Source of the DNA: Alteromonadaceae bacterium 2753L.S.0a.02 | Lineage (GTDB): Bacteria; Pseudomonadota; Gammaproteobacteria; Pseudomonadales; Cellvibrionaceae | Direction of reading: 5' to 3' | Assembly (NCBI GenBank): GCA_007827375.1 | Contig: VISH01000001.1 | Coordinates: 806,001-870,000 of the forward strand | Length of the DNA: 64,000 nt | Shown here: positions 17,736-26,888 of the stretch, in pieces | Layout of the letters: each line of letters opens with the position of its first letter | Numbering within the stretch: position 1 is the first letter of the stretch | Translations under genes and position numbers: made by a program | Notes under the pieces: generated by a model | Seen by the model: only the letters and a program-made list of their open reading frames with translations | Told to the model about the DNA's origin: nothing | Databases searched by the model: none

Positions 17736-18227
17736 ATGTCAGAAGACAGAAGCAATCTAGAAGAAATCACATTCGATAGAGACTACGCTTGGAAATATTT
17801 TGAATTACACGCAGAACAACGAATTAAAACATTTCATTTTTATGTTCTAATTGCCACATTCGTTACGGGCGCATCCTTCGCATACTTAAAAAATTCAAAC
17901 ATTGATGCGTTTGTATCACCCACGTTTTATTTGCTAACTCTATTTTCATTTGTTTTTTGGAAACTTGACCAGAGAAATAAGGATCTTATTGCAATTGGAG
18001 AAGATGCACTAAAAAAAATAGAGTCACGCCTAAATAGTATCGAAAACTCACAGGACAGAATCCATTTATTCTTGCTGGAAGAAAAAAAAACAAAAGAAAA
18101 AAAACGCTTTCCTTCAGCACCGATAATCGAAGCGCACCTCAGTTACTCTGACTGTTTTAAGCTTGTATTTCTATCTTTCGGAACACTCGGGTTTATATGT
18201 GGAACCATATGCATCATCAACCCCTAG
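17736..18227 (+). CDS. Multi-TM membrane protein with AWxYFxxHAxQR motif
   Basis: 163 residues. YAWKYFELHAEQRIKTFHFY leads into two close membrane segments (about residues 40-75), then a charged coiled-coil-like stretch (LKKIESRLNSIENSQDRI, KKTKEKKR) and a third segment near the C-terminus. The leading motif resembles small membrane proteins of the RipA type and membrane effectors found in conflict systems (tentative). Twenty-six bases after the methyltransferase with TTAGGAG before its ATG, so part of the same operon. In a defence reading this would be the membrane-acting effector. Confidence 0.6.
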   Translation: MSEDRSNLEEITFDRDYAWKYFELHAEQRIKTFHFYVLIATFVTGASFAYLKNSNIDAFVSPTFYLLTLFSFVFWKLDQRNKDLIAIGEDALKKIESRLNSIENSQDRIHLFLLEEKKTKEKKRFPSAPIIEAHLSYSDCFKLVFLSFGTLGFICGTICIINP

Positions 18228-18261
18228 GGTACTACTGCATCTTAAATTAGACACAGAAGTT

Positions 18262-18363
18262 ATGCCCAACAAAACAGAGACAGTCACAAAACGAATCAGC
18301 CTACTTATAGGTGCTCTCACTATCCTCGCACCAGTAGTCTATCTAATCGGCCTTAACCGATAA
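18262..18363 (+). CDS. Small single-TM peptide
   Basis: 33 residues: charged MPNKTETVTKR followed by a hydrophobic segment of about 20 residues (ISLLIGALTILAPVVYLIG). It follows the membrane protein by 34 bases in the same direction at the end of the AT-rich operon. No strong ribosome site is visible, so it is only a possible gene. Confidence 0.35.
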   Translation: MPNKTETVTKRISLLIGALTILAPVVYLIGLNR

Positions 18364-18629
18364 AAGGGGGCTGATATTTTATGGCAATGCCCGCTCCTGC
18401 CCGAAGCCAGATAACGCCCCAAAGCCAACACCAGGCCCCCCATATCGCCCCAACCTTGCCACTTCCCCCCAATCCAACTCAAATCATTTTAGGCAATCAT
18501 AAAATCAATATAGGCAAGGATATAAAATCTCACTCGATATACTGATCATCATGTTAAGCCACCTAGCGCTTAGCACCTAACAAACAACCAAGGGCCACAA
18601 AGGCCTTGTTTAAACCAGGAGCGATGATC

Positions 18630-19547
18630 ATGCAAAAAGTTACTTTCCCCAATACCAACGGCCTGGATATCACTCTCGCCGCAGTCATCAACTTCCCTGA
18701 AGGGTTTGACGAAAGCCAAAGCTACCCAGCGGTTGTGGTGTCGCACCCTGGCGGTGGTGTTAAAGAACAAACCTCTGGCACTTATGCCCGCAAGCTCGCT
18801 GAAAAGGGTTTTATCGCCATTGCCTATGATGCGTCTTATCAAGGCGAGAGTACCGGCTCACCCCGTCAGTTGGAAAACCCGCATGTGCGTACCGAGGATG
18901 TGAGTGCCGTTATCGATTATCTGACCACGCTTCCCTATGTGGATAACGATCGTATTGGTGCCATGGGTATTTGCGCGGGTGCCGGTTACACCGCAAACGC
19001 AGCCATTAATGACCGTCGCATCAAAGCCGTTGGCACCGTCAGCATGGTAAACATTGGTCAGATGTTCCGTAACGGCTGGGAGAACAATGTTAAAGACAGC
19101 GATGCCATTCCTTATATCGACTTTGGCTCTGTTTCTCGCACCGCCGATGCGAACGGTACCGAAATTGCGACCATCCCAATGGCGCCGCTGAAAGAAGAAG
19201 ATGCACCGAATGAAGAGCTGCGTCAGGCGTGGGAGTATTACCATACCGATCGCGCCGAGTATTGCACCGCCCCAGGCTTTGCCACGGCTCGCAGCCTAAA
19301 CCAGATTATTACCTATGATGCGTTTCATAAAGCGGAGGCCTTCCTTACCCAGCCGTTACTGACCATTGCTGGCAGCAAGGCAGGCAGCAAGTGGATGAGT
19401 GACGATCTGATGGCGCGAGCGGCCAGTGCAGACAAACAGATGCACGTCGTCGACGGTGCGAACCATATGGATCTTTATGACGGTGAAGCCGAGATCGCCG
19501 AAGCCATTAGCGCGCTGGCTCCTTTCTTCGAGGCGCACTTGGCTTGA
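18630..19547 (+). CDS. Alpha/beta hydrolase (dienelactone-hydrolase-like)
   Basis: 305-residue alpha/beta hydrolase. VVVSHPGGG (about residues 41-49) gives the oxyanion region, and the nucleophile elbow is GICAG, i.e. a Cys in place of the usual Ser, as in dienelactone hydrolase; GANHMD near the C-terminus holds the catalytic His. No signal peptide, so cytoplasmic. Start at 18630 chosen because AGGAG (18617-18621) is eight bases upstream; ATG 18624 is too close. It marks the return to higher GC after the island. The AraC-type gene downstream is probably its regulator. Confidence 0.8.
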   Translation: MQKVTFPNTNGLDITLAAVINFPEGFDESQSYPAVVVSHPGGGVKEQTSGTYARKLAEKGFIAIAYDASYQGESTGSPRQLENPHVRTEDVSAVIDYLTTLPYVDNDRIGAMGICAGAGYTANAAINDRRIKAVGTVSMVNIGQMFRNGWENNVKDSDAIPYIDFGSVSRTADANGTEIATIPMAPLKEEDAPNEELRQAWEYYHTDRAEYCTAPGFATARSLNQIITYDAFHKAEAFLTQPLLTIAGSKAGSKWMSDDLMARAASADKQMHVVDGANHMDLYDGEAEIAEAISALAPFFEAHLA

Positions 19548-19590
19548 GCTATATCTCAAAACAACCGCTACGATGAAAGGAGGAGAGCGC

Positions 19591-19755
19591 ATGACGACGT
19601 GGATTATCATCGCTCTCCTGTTGTTACTGATGGGCCTGCTGGTACTGGCCTTTGTGGTCACGCAGATAGAAAACGTGACAACAAAGCCTATACCTCAGCT
19701 AGAACGGCTCAATCATCGAGGCCTACGATGCCCAGGCGCAAGAATTTTGACCTAG
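19591..19755 (+). CDS. Small single-TM membrane protein
   Basis: 54 residues with an N-terminal hydrophobic helix (WIIIALLLLLMGLLVLAFVV) and a short polar tail. A near-perfect AGGAGGAG ribosome site lies just upstream of the ATG at 19591. It is sandwiched between the hydrolase and the AraC regulator in one direction. Function unknown. Confidence 0.6.
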   Translation: MTTWIIIALLLLLMGLLVLAFVVTQIENVTTKPIPQLERLNHRGLRCPGARILT

Positions 19756-19766
19756 GATTTTAAGCA

Positions 19767-20669
19767 ATGAACCAAGCCACTGAACACAGCAAAATCGAGC
19801 AGCTAACCAGGCAAGCGCTGAAATACGAGCATCGCCCAGGCGATCACACCACCCGTATCCCCGGCCTTACCTTTCACCTTCGCAATAAGCCAACCGAGCC
19901 GTTGCACTGCATTTACACGCTGAGTTTAACGGTGGTGCTGCAGGGTGAAAAACAGATTTCCTATGGTAAACAGAGCTTCACTTGCGGTGCAGGGCAATCG
20001 ACCTTAACAACGTTTGACCTGCCAGTGGTTGCGCATGTCGCTCAAGCTACCCGACATAAGCCATTTCTGGGCTTGGTGCTTAAGCTTGATTACAACCTCA
20101 TTCTGCAGGTGTGTTCAGAGTTAAAGTTGAGCAAACCTGTCGAAGATGTTGCTTACAAATCTATTTCGGTCGAGAACCTCAACGATGGTCTGACGGATGC
20201 CTTGACGCGCTTGCTTAATTTGCAGAACGAAAGCAAATTCATGGATAGTTTGCTGCCGCTTTTAGAAAAGGAAATTGTTATTCGGCTTCTGGAAAGCCCA
20301 CATGGACGGCAACTCCATTATCTTGCCGCTGAAGGTTCTCCAAGTGGCCAGATACTTAAAGCTGTGGCTTGGCTCAAACAGAATTTCACCAAACCAATCG
20401 CAATGGATGACCTGGCAGGTCGAGCGAATATGAGCGGATCTGCCTTCAGGCAGCACTTCAAGTCGCTAACAGGTACAAGCCCCTTACAGTATTTGAAAAC
20501 GCTTAGATTGCAGGAAGCGAGAGATCAAATGTTGATGAATCGATTAGATGCCAGTCACGCCAGCAGTCTCGTGGGCTATGAAAGTGCGTCTCAATTTAGC
20601 CGCGAATACAGTCGACTGTTTGGGCTGCCACCCTCGAAGGACGTTCAGCAGCTTAGACAGCAATTCTAG
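19767..20669 (+). CDS. AraC family transcriptional regulator
   Basis: 300 residues: an N-terminal AraC_N cupin-type effector domain (residues 20-180, with YTLSLTVVLQGEKQISYG) and a C-terminal double HTH (about 195-295; AMDDLAGRANMSGSAFRQHF and ASSLVGYESASQFSREYSRL). It begins 11 bases after the small membrane gene. Likely an activator of the adjacent hydrolase gene or of a distant target; the inducer is unknown. Confidence 0.88.
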   Translation: MNQATEHSKIEQLTRQALKYEHRPGDHTTRIPGLTFHLRNKPTEPLHCIYTLSLTVVLQGEKQISYGKQSFTCGAGQSTLTTFDLPVVAHVAQATRHKPFLGLVLKLDYNLILQVCSELKLSKPVEDVAYKSISVENLNDGLTDALTRLLNLQNESKFMDSLLPLLEKEIVIRLLESPHGRQLHYLAAEGSPSGQILKAVAWLKQNFTKPIAMDDLAGRANMSGSAFRQHFKSLTGTSPLQYLKTLRLQEARDQMLMNRLDASHASSLVGYESASQFSREYSRLFGLPPSKDVQQLRQQF

Positions 20670-20683
20670 AGCTGGGCAACATG

Positions 20684-23119
20684 CTAACTGCATCCACCAT
20701 GTTCACGCAAAATATCCGTCATTTTATCCAGAGGTAATGGGCGATAACGCAGATATCCCTGAATAATATCGCAATGACACCGCTTTAACAGCTCCTCCTG
20801 TTCCAAATTTTCCACCCCTTCGGCAACCACCGTTAACTTAAGTTTGTGGGCCATTGCAATAATCGCTTCAACCATTGCTAAGTCGTTACTTCCTTCTGAT
20901 AAATCCTTAACAAAACTCCTATCAATTTTTAATTTTTTTATGGGCAATAACTTGAGAGAGCTCAGGCAAGAGTAACCCGTACCAAAATCATCAATCGCAA
21001 CACCAATACCCAGAGATTTTAGCTCTTCGAGGACGCTTATACATTTTTCTTCGTGCTGCAAGGTGCTTTCGGTTATTTCTATTTCACAGCAATCAAAAGT
21101 AAGAGAATTTTTAGTAAACGCTGTTTTTATTGTGTCAACAAAGTTGCTTTTGTGTATTTGTAACGCCGATACGTTTACGGCTAACTTCACATCATCAATA
21201 CCCATTTCATGCCAACGGGCCAGCTGTTTACAGCTCTCCATAAGCACCCATTTCCCGATTTCAACTATCATTCCACAATCTTCAGCAATCGGTATAACCT
21301 CCGATGCTGGCAATAAACCTCTTTCCGGATGTAGCCATCGCAGCAGCACCTCAAGTGTACAGATGCGATTTGTTTTTAACGATACTTGGGGTTGATAATA
21401 CAAGGCCAATTCACCTGCATTAAAACCCCGATGAAGATCATGATTGAGAGCAAGATATTTTCGGGCTTTCTCCATCATTGAATCTGTAAAAAATTCGCAT
21501 TGGTTTCTACCTGCATCCTTTGCTGCGTACATCGCCGTATCAGCTGCACGCACTAAATCTTCGCCCGTGCGGCCATCATCGGGAAAAACGCTTATCCCAA
21601 TACTCCCAGATATTTCAACGGTACGCTCATCTAGAATCAACGGTCTACTTATAATATTCAGTAACTTTTCAGCAACTAACGCAATACTTTCCAAATGTTC
21701 GACACTGTCTAGTATTACCAAGAACTCATCACCCCCAAGACGACCAATAGTGTCATCCGCTCTAAGGCACGCTTTAATATTTGCAGCAACGACTTTTAGC
21801 AACCGGTCCCCAGCACTATGACCTAAAGAATCATTTATCCATTTAAAGTTATCGAGATCAATAAATAACACTGCCACTCTTTCAAAGTGACGTTTTCCCC
21901 TCAAAATCGCATGATTTAGACGCTCCAGCGTAAGCAATCTGTTTGGGAGTTCAGTAAGTGGGTCGTGGTGAGCTAGGTATTTTAGTTTATTCTCCGCGTT
22001 GCGAACTGCGGAAAAGTCGGTGATTACCAAAATAATATGAGAACTTTCGCCGTGCTGATCTTTCACGGTTACCAATGTCGCCAGAGCAGGAAAAGATTCA
22101 CCATTTTTCCGTGTGATATCCAACTCGCCACGCCACTGGTTTCCCAGCCTAAGAATATTCTTTAAAAAGGTGGATTTAGTCCATTGCTCTCTTCCCTTTT
22201 GAAATAATGCCGGATTTGATCCCTTCAGGTCTGTCAACGTGTAACCGGTTATCTGTGTAAAACTCTGATTGCAAGTTAACACGCTACCAGAAAAGGTCAT
22301 GATAAGTATTCCATCACATGTCGCATCGAATACCATGCTCGCCTGTTTTAGTTTAGTTTCGATGATCTTGCGTTCATTGATATCTTGAATGACACCAATA
22401 ACCTGAACATCCTTATTTACATGTCCCAGCGTTTTTCCCTGAAGGCGAAGCCATCGTTGCGACATATCCTGCGTACAACCGCGAAACTCCACATATAAGG
22501 TGGCATTCTCCGATAGGCTGTTATCGATAGCTGCGTTAACCCGGGGTCGATCTTCCTCTACCACCAATTCGATAAAACGTTCTCGGGTATCGAAAAAAGT
22601 ATTTTCTGCGTAACCGAAAATAGTATCGGCCTGCCCAGCGTAGAGCATCTGTGGTTTGGTGGCTCCGCCGGTTAATTCCCACTCCCCCATATTTGCCGCT
22701 GATAGCGCGAGTCGTAGGCGATGTTCATTTTTAAATAGCTTTGCCTCATATTCCCGTCGCTCCAGGGCCATCTGGATGGTGGCATGCAGCTCACGTTCCG
22801 AAAAAGGCTTTAAAAGGTAGCCATAGGGCTTGGTTGATTTCGCTCGGTCTAGCGTCGAATCTTCAGAATAGGCTGTTAGATAGATCACGGGGGTGCGATA
22901 TTTTTCCATAAGCAATTTAGCAGTATCTACACCATCCATATCGCCTTCAATATGAATATCCATTAACACGATATCCGGGTTCGAAGCCTCTACCGCATTT
23001 ATTGCTTGTGTAGAGGAAACCGCCATTGCAGGAATGTCGTAGCCGAGCTTGATCAATCGTTGCTTGAGATTTAAGGCAACAATCCTTTCGTCTTCAACAA
23101 TAACAATTTTGGATAACAT
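20684..23119 (-). CDS. Response regulator REC-PAS-PAS-GGDEF-EAL
   Basis: 811 residues from the ATG at 23119, where the receiver domain begins (MLSKIVIVEDE; phospho-Asp in LMDI, Lys in LLKPF). Two PAS domains follow (about 130-370), then GGDEF with an intact RLGGDEF and EAL with EVLLRW, NVSA, DDFGTG, KIDRSF and AEGVEN. Both c-di-GMP synthesis and hydrolysis are chemically possible; the net activity cannot be told. Its partner kinase gene ends 17 bases upstream, so the pair forms a two-component system that adjusts c-di-GMP. An in-frame alternative start at 23152 would overlap the kinase gene. Confidence 0.9.
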   Translation of the reverse strand: MLSKIVIVEDERIVALNLKQRLIKLGYDIPAMAVSSTQAINAVEASNPDIVLMDIHIEGDMDGVDTAKLLMEKYRTPVIYLTAYSEDSTLDRAKSTKPYGYLLKPFSERELHATIQMALERREYEAKLFKNEHRLRLALSAANMGEWELTGGATKPQMLYAGQADTIFGYAENTFFDTRERFIELVVEEDRPRVNAAIDNSLSENATLYVEFRGCTQDMSQRWLRLQGKTLGHVNKDVQVIGVIQDINERKIIETKLKQASMVFDATCDGILIMTFSGSVLTCNQSFTQITGYTLTDLKGSNPALFQKGREQWTKSTFLKNILRLGNQWRGELDITRKNGESFPALATLVTVKDQHGESSHIILVITDFSAVRNAENKLKYLAHHDPLTELPNRLLTLERLNHAILRGKRHFERVAVLFIDLDNFKWINDSLGHSAGDRLLKVVAANIKACLRADDTIGRLGGDEFLVILDSVEHLESIALVAEKLLNIISRPLILDERTVEISGSIGISVFPDDGRTGEDLVRAADTAMYAAKDAGRNQCEFFTDSMMEKARKYLALNHDLHRGFNAGELALYYQPQVSLKTNRICTLEVLLRWLHPERGLLPASEVIPIAEDCGMIVEIGKWVLMESCKQLARWHEMGIDDVKLAVNVSALQIHKSNFVDTIKTAFTKNSLTFDCCEIEITESTLQHEEKCISVLEELKSLGIGVAIDDFGTGYSCLSSLKLLPIKKLKIDRSFVKDLSEGSNDLAMVEAIIAMAHKLKLTVVAEGVENLEQEELLKRCHCDIIQGYLRYRPLPLDKMTDILREHGGCS

Positions 23120-23136
23120 TGCTCGTATGACTCCGT

Positions 23137-24549
23137 CTAAGCTTGCTGCCAAAAGCGAATTTCAAATCGGGTTGGGTCTAGCCTTTTGATACTCAGCTCA
23201 CCACCTAGTTGATCTGTTAGTAATTCTACGAGCTGCATTCCCAGCGTTCCGGTATTTTGAAGTACGACGTTTTCAGCAATGCCGATGCCATTGTCTTCCA
23301 CCGATAGTGAAACAAGGTTTTTTTTAATGTATGCAATGCCAATATGTATGACACCTTGACGATCAAGTGGAAAAGCATGTTTTAATGCATTGGAGACAAG
23401 CTCGTTAATGATAAGCCCGCAGGGTATTGCCTGGTTAATTGACAGCTGAACGCTATGCAGTGTCAACTCGTGGTGAATTCTTTGTTGATCGACACTGTAA
23501 GACTCCATTAACGCGGGTATAAGAGATTCAAGCACTTGTCCCAGGTCAACTTTAGAAAAGTCATTGGAAAGGTAGAGCGACTGATGAATCAACGCCATGG
23601 ATCGAATTCTGTTTTGGCTGTCTTTTAGCATCTCGATAGCAACCGGGTCAGATATCCGATTGGACTGGAGGTCGAGAAGACTGTGCACAATTTGAAGGTT
23701 GTTTTTTACGCGATGGTGGATTTCACTGAGTAAAACGTTTTTTTCCTCTAACGCTGCCTGAATTTTTTGCTCTTTTTGTTTCCTGTCTGATATATCAACA
23801 ATAGCGGAAAGAACTTTTGTGCCATCAATCGTTTCGATCGGGTTGAGTCCGATCTCAACGGGAAATTCGCTTCCATCCTTACGTAGAGCAAACAAGTCGC
23901 GACCCTTTCCCATAGGTCGAGCTAATGGTTTTTCAAAGAATTTTTGTCGTAAACCCGGATGATGTTCACGCATTTGACGTGGCAAGAGCACTTCTACAGG
24001 TTTACCTAAAAGAGCTTCGCGGGCATAGCCAAACATCTGCTCCACTTGGTTGTTTACCAATTCGATTACGCCTTGCGTATTGATAAGAACCATTGCGCTT
24101 GGCGCGGAATCTACCACCTGCCTGAAGCGTTGTTCAGCATTCTGGTGGACAGTAATATCACGCGTAATCTTGGCAAACCCGCACAATTCTCCCTCATCGC
24201 CTTTGATTGGAGTTAGCACAACGTTCGCAAGAAACTGACCTCCATCGCGACTTACGCGCCAACCTTGAGTCTCATAGCTACCTTTTCGAATTGCGCTCTC
24301 CAGCTCGTATTGTGGCAGCCCGGTTGCTATATCCTCCTGCGTATAAAACATGGAGAAATGCTTACCAATAACCTCTTCAGCGCTGTAGCCCTTGATGCGT
24401 TGTGCACCTGCATTCCAACTGACAACCTTACCGTGCAGATCCAACATATAAATGGCGTAATCCCGTACATTTTCCACCAGTAAACGAAACTGCTGCTCAC
24501 TGTCTCGCAATACCTTTTGATGAGTGCTCTGCTTTTTACCCGATTCCAT
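23137..24549 (-). CDS. PAS-PAS sensor histidine kinase (HisKA_2 type)
   Basis: 470-residue kinase without membrane segments. Two PAS domains (about residues 20-130 and 140-255), then a HisKA_2 dimerisation domain with the phospho-acceptor in EIHHRVKNNLQ, and an HATPase_c domain with NELVSNALKHAFP (N box) and VEDNGIGI (G box). HisKA_2 kinases often signal stress or light; PAS ligand is unknown. It phosphorylates, by inference, the REC-GGDEF-EAL protein encoded immediately downstream. Confidence 0.9.
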   Translation of the reverse strand: MESGKKQSTHQKVLRDSEQQFRLLVENVRDYAIYMLDLHGKVVSWNAGAQRIKGYSAEEVIGKHFSMFYTQEDIATGLPQYELESAIRKGSYETQGWRVSRDGGQFLANVVLTPIKGDEGELCGFAKITRDITVHQNAEQRFRQVVDSAPSAMVLINTQGVIELVNNQVEQMFGYAREALLGKPVEVLLPRQMREHHPGLRQKFFEKPLARPMGKGRDLFALRKDGSEFPVEIGLNPIETIDGTKVLSAIVDISDRKQKEQKIQAALEEKNVLLSEIHHRVKNNLQIVHSLLDLQSNRISDPVAIEMLKDSQNRIRSMALIHQSLYLSNDFSKVDLGQVLESLIPALMESYSVDQQRIHHELTLHSVQLSINQAIPCGLIINELVSNALKHAFPLDRQGVIHIGIAYIKKNLVSLSVEDNGIGIAENVVLQNTGTLGMQLVELLTDQLGGELSIKRLDPTRFEIRFWQQA

Positions 24550-24993
24550 GAAAAAGTATTCCCTGCGTTACTTTAGCTAATCTCTATACTCTAGTAGATA
24601 AAACTGACTGGTGTATTTAACAATCGAAAGGTAAAAAGCACAAATCATTACCTAAAATCGGTAATGAATAAAAATTACAGCCTTATACACGCTTGATTAG
24701 ATCTTTTGAATATATGCGAAGCCAAAATGTTGCATTCACTTTTTATCCATGCAAACAGTGGTGTTACTACGTTCCCTATAGTTTGCTGATAAACAGAGAA
24801 ACCCATTTAATGTATTGAACACTGAGTCTTACCAGTGTTTTATGTTTCCATCACAGGCTTTTATTATTTTGTTGCGATAATTTGACGTGCAACTGTGGAG
24901 AAGCCGGGGGCACTAAAAAAATTGCTTCCGACTAACCGAGCTGCGCTAAAGGGTTTCTCTATGATCGACTCTGCCCTGCTTAGAAATTATTTC
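24550..24993. other. Intergenic region
   Basis: About 440 bases between the kinase start and the VOC gene end. It should hold the promoter of the two-component pair on the minus strand. No terminator, repeat or small gene was convincing. Confidence 0.4.
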
Positions 24994-25479
24994 TCAGCCC
25001 TTAAAAGCAGCCTCAATCACTGCCACATCGATCTTGGTCATTTGCATCATCGACTCGAAGGCACGCTTAGAGGCAGCGCGGTCGCTGCTGGCAATTGCTT
25101 TCGTTAAAGCGACGGGGGTAATCTGCCACGATATTCCCCACTTGTCTTTGCACCAGCCGCACGCACTTTCCTGACCGCCATTTTCGATAATGGCGTTCCA
25201 GTAACGATCGGTTTCGTCTTGATCTTCGGTAGCGACCTGAAATGAAAATGCTTCATTATGTTGAAATGCGGGCCCGCCGTTGAGCCCCATGCAGGGAATG
25301 CCCAGCACAGTAAAATTCACCGTTAGTACATCACCTTCCTTCCCGGAGGGATAATCTCCCGGTGCTCGATGCACTTCATCAACACGCGAATCGGGAAAAA
25401 TATTCGCATAAAATTGTGCAGCTGCTTCAGCGTCTTTGTCGTACCACAGGCAAATAGTATTCTTCGCAGAAGTTGTCAT
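24994..25479 (-). CDS. VOC-fold protein (PhnB/3-demethylubiquinone methyltransferase-like)
   Basis: 161 residues: the glyoxalase/bleomycin-resistance fold seen in PhnB-like proteins (CLWYDKDAEAAAQFYANIFP at the N-terminus, GKEGDVLTVNFTV, CGWCKDKWGISWQITP). These proteins are often misnamed 3-demethylubiquinone methyltransferases; no SAM site is present. Third gene of the set downstream of the ECF42 sigma factor, which fits the usual grouping of VOC and DGPF proteins with that sigma class. Function unknown. Confidence 0.82.
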   Translation of the reverse strand: MTTSAKNTICLWYDKDAEAAAQFYANIFPDSRVDEVHRAPGDYPSGKEGDVLTVNFTVLGIPCMGLNGGPAFQHNEAFSFQVATEDQDETDRYWNAIIENGGQESACGWCKDKWGISWQITPVALTKAIASSDRAASKRAFESMMQMTKIDVAVIEAAFKG

Positions 25480-25524
25480 GTTGTCTCCAAATTTAAATTT
25501 TGTACGGCACTTCGGGTAGAGCCC

Positions 25525-25899
25525 CTAGCAATAAGTGGCATTATTTTCCGTTTGCAATTCACGCACCGGGCGAACTTCGATGCTTCCGTAACGAGCTGGG
25601 GGAATTTTACTGGCGATTTGAATGGCTTCATTCAAATCGCGAGCCTCCAATAAATAGAAACCCGCCAATTGCTCTTTGGTCTCCGCAAAGGGGCCATCAA
25701 TAATGCTCAGCTCGCCGTTGCGTACCCGCAGCGTTGTTGCCGATTCAACCGCGTGCAAAGCTTCGCCACCGAGCATCGCACCACGCTCACGCAGCTGTTC
25801 ACCGCAAGTCATGCACTCGCGATTAAGTGCATCCCATTGATGTGGCGATAATTCTTTCATGCGCTCTTCGCTGTAATACACTAACGCGACGTATTTCAT
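25525..25899 (-). CDS. DGPF/YCII-domain protein
   Basis: 124 residues of the YCII-related family. The name-giving DGPF motif is visible in SIIDGPFAETKEQLAGFYLL, and the N-terminus MKYVALVYY is typical. ATG at 25899 preferred over GTG 25908 because GAGGTG is at ideal spacing. DGPF proteins form the conserved context of ECF42 sigma factors, but their reaction is not known. Confidence 0.88.
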   Translation of the reverse strand: MKYVALVYYSEERMKELSPHQWDALNRECMTCGEQLRERGAMLGGEALHAVESATTLRVRNGELSIIDGPFAETKEQLAGFYLLEARDLNEAIQIASKIPPARYGSIEVRPVRELQTENNATYC

Positions 25900-25921
25900 A
25901 AACGACACCTCACCGGGTGTT

Positions 25922-25961
25922 AAGGAAGCTCTAAAAACGGCTCATTATTCAGAGGTTCCCT
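25922..25961. repeat. Short inverted-repeat element, copy A
   Basis: About 40 bp whose reverse complement starts AGGGAACCTCTGAA and ends TTTTTAGAGCTTCCTT; the two ends are imperfect inverted repeats. It overlaps the stop codon of the YCII-VOC gene. The same two ends frame a 103-bp element at 30892-30994. Confidence 0.6.
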
Positions 25962-26808
25962 GGGGATTTTCTCCGGGGATCATCACCATCCAGGTAATTC
26001 CAAACTGATCCTTAACCTGGCCGTAGAGTGGCGAAAAGAAGGTTTTCATGAGCGGCATAATAACTTCGCCCTGTTGCGCCAAGGCATTAAATGTTTTCTC
26101 GAGCAGAGCCGCGTCTGTAAGCTGAAACGTTAATGCAAACCCGCTGCAAGTGGTAGATTCATCACACCCGTCGGATATTAAATAGGTACTGCCGCCAACA
26201 ATGATTTCACCGTGCATCACTTTATTTTCAAATCCCGGTTGCAACATACCCTCAGGAACCGGGTCGGGAGATTCATTGAATCTGAAGATAGCGCCCTGTT
26301 TTGCACCTAGGTGGGTTTGGTAAAACTGCACGGCTTCGTCACAGCGCCCGCCGAAAAATAAATAGGTTTGCGAATTGGCTTTTTGAAGCGCAAGTTGATC
26401 ACGCAGTGCATTTTCTTTAGCGGCAAAAGCACCGTCGCTATCCACTTCTGCAAAATCTTCGACGGCGAAATAAGGCCGGATTTCAATATCGGAAATTTCA
26501 TCTTCCATGGGATTCGGGCACTTTTTTACCCATTCGATAGCGTGCTCCATTGAACGCACATTCCACACCCAGTAACCGGCAACCAGTTCATTAGTTTCAA
26601 TAAAAGGCCCTTTGGTAACGATGCGGTCTGCACCGTTAAAACGCACCCGGTATCCTTCACTGGTGGGTTTAAGCCCGTCGCCGCTTTCCATGATTCCGGC
26701 TGCAACCAGATCTTCGTTAAATTTCCCCATTGCACTCATTAACGCTTCGCTGGGCAACTTGCCTGCTTCTGAGCCGGGCGTTGCTTTAACCATAACCATA
26801 ACTTTCAT
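25945..26808 (-). CDS. YCII (DGPF-like)-VOC fusion protein
   Basis: 287 residues. The N-terminal half (1-115, MKVMVMVKATPGSEAG, KGPFIETNELVAGYWVW) is a YCII/DGPF domain with KGPF replacing DGPF; the C-terminal half (150-285, YLFFGGRCDEAVQFYQTHLG, DQFGITWMVM) is a PhnB-like VOC domain. The two families that are separate genes just downstream are joined here, which supports a shared function. It is preceded by the predicted ECF42 promoter. Confidence 0.88.
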   Translation of the reverse strand: MKVMVMVKATPGSEAGKLPSEALMSAMGKFNEDLVAAGIMESGDGLKPTSEGYRVRFNGADRIVTKGPFIETNELVAGYWVWNVRSMEHAIEWVKKCPNPMEDEISDIEIRPYFAVEDFAEVDSDGAFAAKENALRDQLALQKANSQTYLFFGGRCDEAVQFYQTHLGAKQGAIFRFNESPDPVPEGMLQPGFENKVMHGEIIVGGSTYLISDGCDESTTCSGFALTFQLTDAALLEKTFNALAQQGEVIMPLMKTFFSPLYGQVKDQFGITWMVMIPGENPQGTSE

Positions 26809-26846
26809 AGGGTTTTCTCCAGTGGAATTTGCTGCTTTTAGACTTA

Positions 26847-26873
26847 GTCGAACGGCGTAAGGCTAAATCGACA
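26847..26873 (-). promoter_or_regulatory. Predicted ECF42-type promoter
   Basis: On the minus strand TGTCGA (26873-26868) is followed after 17 bases by CGAC (26850-26847). This fits the -35 TGTCGA and -10 CGA/TC elements I recall for ECF42 sigma factors. It lies 39 bases upstream of the YCII-VOC start codon and just after the sigma gene, so the sigma factor would drive the DGPF/VOC genes. Confidence 0.6.
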
Positions 26874-26888
26874 CGCCGCTGAAAATTT

